In this document: piece by piece, positions 1 to 6,155 of the stretch
Layout of the letters: each line of letters opens with the position of its first letter
Numbering within the stretch: the first letter of the stretch is position 1
NCBI GenBank assembly: GCA_004000155.1
Contig: RCSS01000776.1
Coordinates: 1-12,322, forward strand
DNA length: 12,322 nucleotides
Direction: 5' to 3'
Source: Tubulinosema ratisbonensis
Lineage: Eukaryota; Microsporidia; Tubulinosematidae
Position numbers and translations under genes: made by a program
Notes under the pieces: generated by a model
Told to the model about the DNA's origin: nothing
Databases searched by the model: none
What the model saw: only the letters and a program-made list of their open reading frames with translations

Positions 1-1589
1 GAAAGCTTCCATTGCAGATATACAGAAGTATTTTTCTTAGGTAGAATAAAAAAAATAATTTTCTTAAATGTTAAACTTTCAGAAAAACATACTCTTTAAA
101 AACTTAAGATTTTTTTGAATTATCTTTTTAATCTTCAAATATAATATTTTTTGTAGAATTACTTTTTTTGTTAAATCTCTTCTATTATTTCTATGATACC
201 AAAAATATTGGTTTCTTAGATATATGTAGTTAAAATACTTAAAACTAACATAATCCTAAATTTTTTATATTGGTTATGTTTAAATTTTTACTTCAATACT
301 AAATATTAAAATTATATGCAATAGTATTGATGTTGGAGCAATAGTTTATTATTTTGGTGCAACATGCTCGAAATGATGTTTTTATTTATTTTTAAGAAGA
401 TAAAATTATCGTTTTTTTATAAAATAGAATTATACTATGAATTATTTTAATAATAAATATATAAAAATTTATTTTTTAGAACTTTCTAGAAAGCAAAGTA
501 CTTCTACTGAATCATGCTATGGTTGATATAGTTTATGCGTTTAAAATTTATAGGGAGGTTGATTTCAATTTTTTATCATTTTGAAATATGAAAATAAAAG
601 GATCAAAAAATTTTTCATTTAAGTATATTTGCAGCTTATGAAATTCGCGTAGAATAACTTAAAGAATATACTGTGGTAATATCAATTTATCATTTTTTCA
701 AGAGAAAATATAGAGTTTATTATATACCGTTTTTATATATTTTCTAAACAAATTTCTATCAATACTTTGTTTTATTCACGTTGCTGGGTGTTAATAATAC
801 TAAAAATGAAAACGCAAGGTTTTGTCTCAAAAAATAGAGACATTTTCATTTCGAAACAATCATCAAAATTTGATTTTAAATATTTTAATAAAATTTAAAT
901 CTAGTCTTCTCAAATAAATATGTTTTTTACATATAACTCTATCCTTAATAAAATATAAATCACCATCTTAATAAAAAAATTTTCTTATAGTAAGATATAT
1001 TCTGATTTATAAAAGTTTAAAAGAGATTCATCGTTATCATCACGAGGGTGTAACAAGAAAATCTAAAGAAAAATCACTTTACAGAGCTAAAAAATAAAAA
1101 TTTATGAATATGTTTAAATCAATTAGGAACCTCTTGTAAAGTACGATATTTTTTAAAGAAAATACGCTAAATTTATTTTAAAATATATTTAATAATTTTC
1201 GTATCAAAGTTTATTCAATAAAAGATAAATTTTATTTCAAAAAACATAAAAACTAAAAGTTTTTTTATTTTCATGGTAATTTAATGCAATTAGAAGGAAT
1301 TTGTATAGTACTTTTCTAAAATCACTTGTTTTTTATCTTTGGGTCGAGATTTGAGCCTTTAAAATTTAATATAATATATTTTCTTTTTAAGTTTCATTTT
1401 TCTTCTTATATCTTTATTTTTTCTTTTTGCTTTGGAGGTAAAATTTTTACGGAAATCTTTTGCTTTATCTATCCCTATATTTTTACTCATTATAAATATT
1501 TAGGCGTTTTAGTTTGGTTTCAAGAGTCGTAATACTAAATAATTGTTATTGTCATTCTTGTAATTAAAGCCTGCAAAATAAGGTAAACT

Positions 1590-1770
1590 TAGGCAATCAT
1601 TAAGTACACGGGCGGATTTTAATGGGAGAAAGACACCTAGTATCATGAGCTATCCCTAATTATGAAGAAACACATTTTATCGTATGTTTCTTTTAATGGG
1701 TAATTATATTCTTATATAGAAGGTATAGCGAAAAGATCTTCGTATGGATTTCCCATCCCTAGGCAATAGT
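1590..1770. other. G+C-richer island with hairpin and short repeats
   Basis: Counting bases over 1561-1770 gives about one third G+C, clearly above the surrounding DNA. It contains a perfect 8-base inverted repeat (AAGAAACA at 1665-1672, TGTTTCTT at 1685-1692, 12-base loop). Short direct repeats are also present: TTTTAATGGG occurs twice, near 1617 and 1691, and TAGGCAAT occurs near 1590 and 1760. No open frame crosses it on either strand. In such an AT-rich genome this could be a structured RNA gene or a decayed gene or transposon. The sequence does not decide between them, and I do not recognise any RNA family. Confidence 0.3.
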
Positions 1771-2408
1771 AAAAAATTTTTCATTGTTAAATTGAAATAT
1801 ACTGATTAACAATTGAACACACTTATACAATAATATAGTTTGATAATCAAAGAACTACTTGATTGATTGCAAAAAAAACATTATTATAAATAAGCAAGGA
1901 CGCGTACACACATTGGAAATGATATTTTCAAAACAACAATTGCATCTACGTGAAATTTTAATGAAGATTTGGTTGCTTTATGCAGAGTTATCATGTGATA
2001 TTTTAAACTACAATTTAAATTAAAATAAAATTTAAGATAAATATGATCGAATTTTATGATATTTAGTATTTAAAAATAACAGAACTTAAATTAGAATAAT
2101 ATATCAAAAAATTGCTTTTTAAAATTTAAAAGTAAAGCGTATTTGTATAGTTATATCTCATAGATCTAAAATCATACTCTATAAAATTAAAAATATTGAT
2201 TTATGATTTCTATTCATTTTTTACGCTTCTTTTGCTGCATGGGGATAGAAAATTTATAAAAATAGATACTAACATGAGTTCTATATATTATATACCTCTT
2301 ATACAAAAATAAATGTATTATAAAATATGTATTTAAAAAGTAGATATGTCTTCTAAACAATGCATGCTTTTGACTTGCCAAACACAACACACACACCATT
2401 GATTGTAT

Positions 2409-2430
2409 AGCCTGCCCTACATCACAGGCT
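2409..2430. other. G+C-rich hairpin
   Basis: AGCCTG (2409-2414) pairs perfectly with CAGGCT (2425-2430) around a 10-base loop. Four of six pairs are G:C, which is rare in this background. It lies about 240 bases beyond the stop of the TBP gene and next to an AC-rich stretch (about 2380-2399). It could be part of a small RNA or a remnant of older coding sequence. No further matching structure was found. Confidence 0.3.
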
Positions 2431-2670
2431 TTGGTTACAGAAAGTATAGAATTTCTTTACGCATATGCAAAAATCAAACACTGATTTATTCTTTAAAAAT
2501 GTGTTTTTTGAATCACTAAATTGGGTTTTAATTGTTTTTTAAATTATTATAATATTCTGCAATAAACACACAATCACACTTTAAAATCAAATTGAAATAA
2601 AATTATCATAATAAAATATAAAATTAAATATTATTTTTTTAAATAAAATAAACAAATATAAATTTAATAA

Positions 2671-3258
2671 TTATGATTTTCTATATTGAGTCAGCACAGG
2701 ATAAATATTATCAAATGCTTCATAAATTTCATTTCTTAACTTAGCCCCCGTCAAAACAATTTTACCAGAAACAAAAATCAACAAAACAATTTTAGGTTTG
2801 ACCATCCTATAAATCAGCCCTGGGAAAAGTTCTGGTTCATAAGAACANAAGGAGGAATGAGCAAAAGCAAGCCCTTCTAACCTAATGCTGAACTGTGTAT
2901 CACAGCTACTTACTATGTTTTGTATCTTAAAATCAGCAAATTTGGTGTTAAAACCAAGTTTGTGGATGATTCTGGCAAATTTCTGGGCTGCAAGCTTAGA
3001 CATTTGCTCACTCTTAGCTCCAGTGACTACCATCTTACCAGAAGCAAAAATCAATGCTGTAGTCTTTGGGTCTCTGATCCTCATAATAACTGCTGCGAAA
3101 CGTTTAGGGTTGTATTCAGCATTTCTAGCTCTCAAAGCGATAGCCTTTAAGTCTAACTTACAGTTGAGGTTAACAGTAGCTACTACATTCTGTAGAGTGG
3201 GTAGTACGTTCGGTTTTGGTGCAGGAAAGTCGTTTCCAGTTAAAAAAGACGAGTCCAT
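2671..3258 (-). CDS. TBP: TATA-box-binding protein (TBP)
   Basis: This encodes a 195-residue TBP, the saddle-shaped core promoter factor shared by RNA polymerases I, II and III, acting in the nucleus. After a short N-terminal tail (about 1-20) come two imperfect repeats. The four DNA-kinking phenylalanines are present: F54 and F71 in the first repeat ([20 protein letters not shown]) and F145 and F162 in the second ([18 protein letters not shown]). So are the paired DNA-contact asparagines N24 and N114, with the same 90-residue spacing as in yeast. The length is close to a bare TBP core, as expected for microsporidia. An in-frame ATG at 3309 would add 17 residues, but I chose 3258: the protein then begins MDSSF, and a CCC signal lies 14 bases upstream. 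The ambiguous base at 2848 makes residue 137 Phe or Leu (codon TTN); Phe is usual there. The gene is divergent from the RPA43-like gene. Identity is very secure. Confidence 0.97.
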   Translation of the reverse strand: MDSSFLTGNDFPAPKPNVLPTLQNVVATVNLNCKLDLKAIALRARNAEYNPKRFAAVIMRIRDPKTTALIFASGKMVVTGAKSEQMSKLAAQKFARIIHKLGFNTKFADFKIQNIVSSCDTQFSIRLEGLAFAHSSXCSYEPELFPGLIYRMVKPKIVLLIFVSGKIVLTGAKLRNEIYEAFDNIYPVLTQYRKS

Positions 3259-3275
3259 TTTTTGTTTATAAAGGG
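3259..3275 (-). promoter_or_regulatory. CCC start signal of TBP
   Basis: Read on the minus strand, CCC (3275-3273) is followed by TTTATAAACAAAAA and then the ATG at 3258. Microsporidian genes often carry a CCC- or GGG-like element just upstream of the start codon, marking a very short 5' leader. It supports 3258 as the start, since no such triplet precedes the ATG at 3309. The TATAAA within the leader is probably incidental. Confidence 0.5.
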
Positions 3276-3429
3276 TATTTTTTAATTTAAAAATAAATAA
3301 ACCAATCATAATTGAATATTTGAAACAAATGAGTTAAAAAAGAAATATTATTATTTATTAATAAAAAGACATTTATTTGATTGGTCAGTTCTAATAAATT
3401 TATTTTAATATTTTAAATTTAATTTATGC

Positions 3430-3438
3430 TGATTGGGC
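3430..3438 (+). promoter_or_regulatory. GGG start signal of the RPA43-like gene
   Basis: TGATTGGGC directly abuts the ATG at 3439. The GGG triplet (3435-3437) fits the microsporidian CCC/GGG element and overlaps a TGATTGG motif. It supports ATG 3439 over the in-frame TTG at 3433. The mRNA leader would be extremely short. Confidence 0.4.
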
Positions 3439-3837
3439 ATGAAATTTAATTTTAAAAAGGTCATTGTTCAAATTAACATAGAAGTAAAACCAGAATATTT
3501 GACACATCCAGAAGATTCTATAAATGCTTTTTTAGAGAAATTCTTATTNAAACATACTATTTTATTNGGTGGTATCCCTCTAACATATAAAATATTAGAT
3601 ACAGCCAAAAAAGGAATAGTAGATAATAGAAGCATGTGTGTTTATCTACCATCTAAGGTTTCTTTTTTAATATTAGTTCTTAATGTAAACGACGTTGTGG
3701 ATTGTCATAATGGCTTGGCATGTAATTTATTTAAAACCAAGGTGGAAAATGACACTGGTTTTACAGGTAAAATAATTATAAAATCATTTTACGAAGAAAA
3801 TGATTTATTAAAAATAATAGGANAAAAAGAAAAATAA
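3439..3837 (+). CDS. RPA43: Probable RNA polymerase I subunit A43 (RPA43), minimal form
   Basis: This 132-residue protein resembles the N-terminal (tip) domain of RPA43, the polymerase I stalk subunit that contacts initiation factor Rrn3. The visible signature is at about 8-53: a beta strand (VIVQINIEV), then PEYLTHPEDSI (18-28), a helix, and GGIPLTYKIL (44-53). These match the family pattern of PxYLxxP followed by a GGVxLxY motif. The paralogues RPB7 and RPC25 lack this combination. The second half (about 68-125) is beta-rich and may be a reduced OB-like domain; yeast RPA43 is far longer (over 300 residues). Ambiguous bases fall at residues 37 and 43 (codons TTN, Phe or Leu) and 129 (NAA: Lys, Gln, Glu, or a stop if T). 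The gene is 33 bases upstream of Elongin C on the same strand. The assignment is by pattern only; another stalk-type subunit is the main alternative. Confidence 0.62.
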   Translation: MKFNFKKVIVQINIEVKPEYLTHPEDSINAFLEKFLXKHTILXGGIPLTYKILDTAKKGIVDNRSMCVYLPSKVSFLILVLNVNDVVDCHNGLACNLFKTKVENDTGFTGKIIIKSFYEENDLLKIIGXKEK

Positions 3838-3845
3838 ATTTATTT
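3835..3845 (+). terminator. TAAATTTATTT element at the RPA43-like stop codon
   Basis: This 11-mer begins with the TAA stop codon and is repeated exactly at the stop of the next gene (4159-4169). It could be part of a 3'-end or polyadenylation signal overlapping the stop, as expected when genes lie 33 bases apart. The composition is simple, so chance is possible. Confidence 0.25.
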
Positions 3846-3870
3846 TTTAAAAATTAAAATTTAGTTTTTC

Positions 3871-4161
3871 ATGCATAAAAAGGTAAAATTGATTTCTTCA
3901 GACAAAAAGGAATTTTTAGTGGATGAAAAAGTAGCACAAATATCAAAACTGTGTAAAGTACTTCTTACAAGTAAAAAATATAGTGAAAATGAAACAAAAT
4001 CAATTAATTTAAATGTAAATTCAAAGCTTTTAGGCGTAGCAATAGAATTTATGGAGCATAAATTCAAATTTTTTAATTATGAAGGACCAGTCCCTGACTT
4101 TGAAATTTTAAATGGAATAGAAAGTGACCTTCTCCTTGTTAGTGACTATTTACAATTATAA
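3871..4161 (+). CDS. ELC1: Elongin C (Skp1/BTB-fold ubiquitin ligase adaptor)
   Basis: This 96-residue Elongin C is close in length to the yeast protein and slightly shorter than the human one. In the family, Elongin C bridges a cullin to substrate receptors carrying a BC box. In yeast, Elc1 works with Cul3 and Ela1 on stalled RNA polymerase II. Visible signatures: the first BTB strand VKLISSDKKEFLV (5-17), the central ENET motif (39-42), the EFMEHKFKFFNY helix and loop (59-70), and the C-terminal VPDFEI...LLLVSDYLQL (74-96). This order is the same as in animal Elongin C. Lack of the extra C-terminal helices separates it from full Skp1. The ATG at 3871 is the natural start. No CCC/GGG triplet lies in the 33-base spacer, so it may be co-transcribed or use another signal. 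Confidence 0.92.
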   Translation: MHKKVKLISSDKKEFLVDEKVAQISKLCKVLLTSKKYSENETKSINLNVNSKLLGVAIEFMEHKFKFFNYEGPVPDFEILNGIESDLLLVSDYLQL

Positions 4162-4169
4162 ATTTATTT
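4159..4169 (+). terminator. TAAATTTATTT element at the Elongin C stop codon
   Basis: This is an exact second copy of the 11-mer found at 3835-3845, again starting at the TAA stop. The following gene starts about 95 bases downstream. A shared 3'-end signal is a reasonable but unproven reading. Confidence 0.25.
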
Positions 4170-4264
4170 GACAGGAATAAAAATTGTTAAATTTATTTTA
4201 GTTTCAGAAACTTAAAAATATTTTTTAATAAAACAAAATAAACAAATAAAACCTACAAAAAACC

Positions 4265-5233
4265 ATGAAAGATTTTTTTAAAAAGACTTACGAACTAATA
4301 GACGAGCTAAAGAACAACCAAAGCGATGAGAAAATGAAAGAATTGGAAATATTATGGAGGAGTAACATAGTATCTGTTAAAAATCCACAAATAAATATTT
4401 TACTTCATAATCCTAAAGAAAAGGCACTTTTAACCCAGTCTTTACTACATTATTTCTTAGAGGAGGACGAAAAAATGGCNACAGTTTATTTTTCTGAGCT
4501 ACAACCAAGCCTTTCTTACAAAGAAAGAACATTTTTAAAAAATTTTATTAAAAATTATAAAAGCATAAAAGAAATTAAAGAAGAAATAAAAAATAATAAA
4601 TTTACAAAATTAGACAAATTTTTGAAATCTAACCCTTTTTTCAAAGAAAAGTTAGACTTAGAATACGAAACTAACAAACTTAAATTCTACAATTTGTTTA
4701 AAACGGATAAAAAAGAAGCAATTTTATTTTTAAGAAAAGAAATGAACAAATTTATTTTGCATGAAATGTACAGAGAAGACCTAAGAAACTTTTTACTGAC
4801 CATGTTAGAAAGCAACGGATTAGATTTAAATGATAGAGTGATTAACATATTAAACAGAGATAGCTCTTTGGTTTATGACATGCCAATCAGAAGCTTCTTA
4901 AAAGAACTGTTTTTGTCGGGTAAAAAATCCTTACCAATCTTAAGGGATGCAACTAACACTTTTTCAGATGTAGAATTGAAAAGTTTATTAGAAAAAGAAA
5001 CACTCATAAGATTGCCTTTGACAGAATTATACCACTCTGTCTTTGTTTGTCCAGTTCTAAAGAATGCATGTGATGCTTTTAATTTGCCATGTTTATTGGA
5101 ATGTGGCCATGTTATTTCTCAAAATGCCATTACTCAAATTACTAAAACAGGGAATAAAGCCTCTTTTAAGTGTCCTTATTGCCCAGCGCTGTGTAGCTCT
5201 GATAAAAGTAAGTTATTGTTTGTAAGGAAATAA
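4265..5233 (+). CDS. RMD5: Rmd5/Gid2-type LisH-CTLH-RING E3 ubiquitin ligase subunit
   Basis: This 322-residue protein has the architecture of Rmd5/Gid2 (RMND5A in animals), a RING subunit of the GID/CTLH ubiquitin ligase that in yeast degrades gluconeogenic enzymes. A degenerate LisH-like segment lies at about 54-79. A CTLH domain is at about 104-164, ending in LKFYNLFKTDKKEAILFLRK. A helical CRA-like region follows (about 165-250). The RING is at 257-322: HSVFVCPV (C262), LECGHVIS (C280, H282) and FKCPYCP (C303, C306). CGH plus CPYCP marks Rmd5 rather than its partner Fyv10/Gid9, whose RING lacks these ligands. As in other Rmd5 proteins, the RING is degenerate at some zinc positions; C269, C276 and C310 are extra cysteines. 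The ambiguous base at 4480 is silent (GCN, Ala72). It sits 103 bases after Elongin C, another ligase component. The family call is firm; which substrates it has here is unknown. Confidence 0.9.
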   Translation: MKDFFKKTYELIDELKNNQSDEKMKELEILWRSNIVSVKNPQINILLHNPKEKALLTQSLLHYFLEEDEKMXTVYFSELQPSLSYKERTFLKNFIKNYKSIKEIKEEIKNNKFTKLDKFLKSNPFFKEKLDLEYETNKLKFYNLFKTDKKEAILFLRKEMNKFILHEMYREDLRNFLLTMLESNGLDLNDRVINILNRDSSLVYDMPIRSFLKELFLSGKKSLPILRDATNTFSDVELKSLLEKETLIRLPLTELYHSVFVCPVLKNACDAFNLPCLLECGHVISQNAITQITKTGNKASFKCPYCPALCSSDKSKLLFVRK

Positions 5234-5280
5234 AATTTGTAGTCTTACATTGTTTACATATTTATTTTTTTTGTTAATTT

Positions 5281-5345
5281 ATGTGCCAGGGATATCTCGT
5301 TAATGATGACCTGACACTGACTTTTATGTCATTAAGACCTTGATT
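5281..5345. other. G+C-richer island with inverted repeat downstream of RMD5
   Basis: This island lies about 50 bases after the RMD5 stop. TTAATGA (5300-5306) pairs with TCATTAA (5329-5335) around a 22-base loop, and AGG (5288-5290) can pair with CCT (5338-5340). It is clearly less A/T-rich than the rest of the 373-base spacer. A 20-codon frame starts with the ATG at 5281, too short to assess. Possible readings are a 3'-UTR structure, a small RNA, or a short peptide. I found no matching RNA family. Confidence 0.3.
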
Positions 5346-5449
5346 GCTTATTTAATTTTAAATAATCTAAAACATTAAAAATATAAATATAAAATATGTT
5401 TTCAGGTAAATTACAATTTATTTAAATAACTTTTTTGTATTTTTAAATA

Positions 5450-5520
5450 ATTTATTTTATTTTATTTTATTTTATTTTTATTTTTATTTTAATTTTAATT
5501 TTTATTTTGTTTTATTTTTT
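5450..5520. repeat. TTTTA-type low-complexity repeat
   Basis: This is a run of TTTTA and TTTTTA units with slight decay (some AATTTT and one TTTTG unit). It is a microsatellite-like tract in the spacer between RMD5 and the membrane-protein gene. The remaining spacer (5346-5449 and 5521-5606) is A/T-rich with no recognisable element. Slippage here could vary in length between isolates. Confidence 0.8.
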
Positions 5521-5606
5521 AGTTTTTGCTTAAATAGTTTATTTAAAAATAAACCAATAATTTTTATTTCTCCTTTAAAATAAATTATTCTTTCCAAAAA
5601 AGATCC

Positions 5607-6155
5607 ATGCATAAAGGGATATCAAAGCTAAAAACAAACACAATTGGCTTAATAAAATCAACACTCTTACTTAAACCAATAGTAACCAAATCAGGCACAC
5701 TTTATAAACTAAAATATGCATTCTCTTTGATATTACTTTACTTCATAATTTATTTCATTCCCTCACTTTTTATAATCAAACGTAACCTAAAAAATATTTT
5801 GTTAAATTGTTCTTTATTTTTCATTTATCTTACTTTATTTTTAGTGGTAGCATTGATTTATAAAAAAATACAGAAAGGACCTTACCATTACAAAAAATAT
5901 TTGACTATTTCTATTGTATCACAAATATTTTTACCATTTGTTAGCTTTATTTTTTTGTTTAATTATTTTGTGTGTTTTTTTGTTTTAATTTGTAATGTTA
6001 TTATTTCATGCTTCTTTACTTCAATAAATTTTACTTATTTGTCTTTTTGGGAGGGAAGGGATGCTGTGTGGGCCTATTGTGTTATTTTATTTAATAATTT
6101 GATTATAAATTTAACTGTGCTTGTTGTTATAAAAATATTTAAGTTTAGGAAATAA
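5607..6155 (+). CDS. Five-span integral membrane protein, family not recognised
   Basis: This 182-residue protein has a basic N-terminal tail of about 37 residues and five likely membrane segments at about 38-57, 64-85, 98-118, 119-143 and 154-177, ending in a short basic tail (KIFKFRK). Loops are short; that after segment two (KKIQKGPYHYKKY, about 86-98) is positively charged, and that after segment four (FWEGRD, 147-152) is the only acidic one. Five spans after a cytosolic tail recalls Yip1-family Golgi proteins, but the tail is short and no Yip1 signature is visible, so no function is assigned. It starts at the first ATG of the frame, 373 bases after RMD5. Only CC dinucleotides, not a full CCC/GGG, precede the start. 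That it is a gene is supported by the length of the frame, its strand agreement with the cluster and its coherent topology. Confidence 0.75.
   Translation: MHKGISKLKTNTIGLIKSTLLLKPIVTKSGTLYKLKYAFSLILLYFIIYFIPSLFIIKRNLKNILLNCSLFFIYLTLFLVVALIYKKIQKGPYHYKKYLTISIVSQIFLPFVSFIFLFNYFVCFFVLICNVIISCFFTSINFTYLSFWEGRDAVWAYCVILFNNLIINLTVLVVIKIFKFRK

Larger units (their letters stand above)
1..2670. other. AT-rich noncoding region upstream of the gene cluster
   Basis: No ATG-initiated frame here has recognisable protein features, and all frames are broken by frequent stops. The sequence is mostly A/T runs. Two stretches stand out by composition and are listed separately: an island at about 1590-1770 and a hairpin at 2409-2430. 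A weak hairpin (TGTCTC at 823-828 against GAGACA at 837-842) is also visible. I see no tRNA, rRNA or snRNA signature. Some of this may be decayed mobile DNA, but no terminal repeats or transposase motifs can be read. Confidence 0.6.
3259..3438. promoter_or_regulatory. Divergent promoter between TBP and RPA43-like gene
   Basis: This 180-base spacer separates two genes that point away from each other. It carries TGATTGG three times: minus strand at 3308-3302, plus strand at 3378-3384, and plus strand at 3430-3436. ATTGG is the reverse of a CCAAT box, the site bound by NF-Y/HAP-type factors in other eukaryotes. Each gene has at least one copy in the same orientation relative to its start. The rest is A/T-rich. 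Co-regulation of the two transcription genes is an inference. Confidence 0.5.

Noticed and set aside
1326..1532. Plus-strand frame of 68 codons rich in Phe, Ile and Tyr
   Set aside because: It starts with TTG, has no ATG within it, and looks like translated T-rich DNA.
2214..2399. Minus-strand frame of 61 codons beginning MVCVLCLASQ
   Set aside because: It has an ATG but no recognisable domain, no CCC/GGG signal and an A/T-driven composition; the length is within chance for this DNA.
2885..3271. Plus-strand frame of 128 codons (and another at 2920-3150)
   Set aside because: Both are antisense shadows of the strongly conserved TBP gene.
3259..3309. 17-residue N-terminal extension of TBP from the ATG at 3309
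   Set aside because: The added residues resemble no TBP tail; the region holds the CCC signal and a CCAAT motif, so it is more likely promoter and leader.
3861..4067. Minus-strand frame of 68 codons
   Set aside because: It is the antisense shadow of Elongin C.
5303..5320. C/D-box snoRNA (ATGATGA followed by CTGA)
   Set aside because: The CTGA lies only one base after the C-box-like sequence, leaving no room for a guide region, and no proper terminal stem is present.
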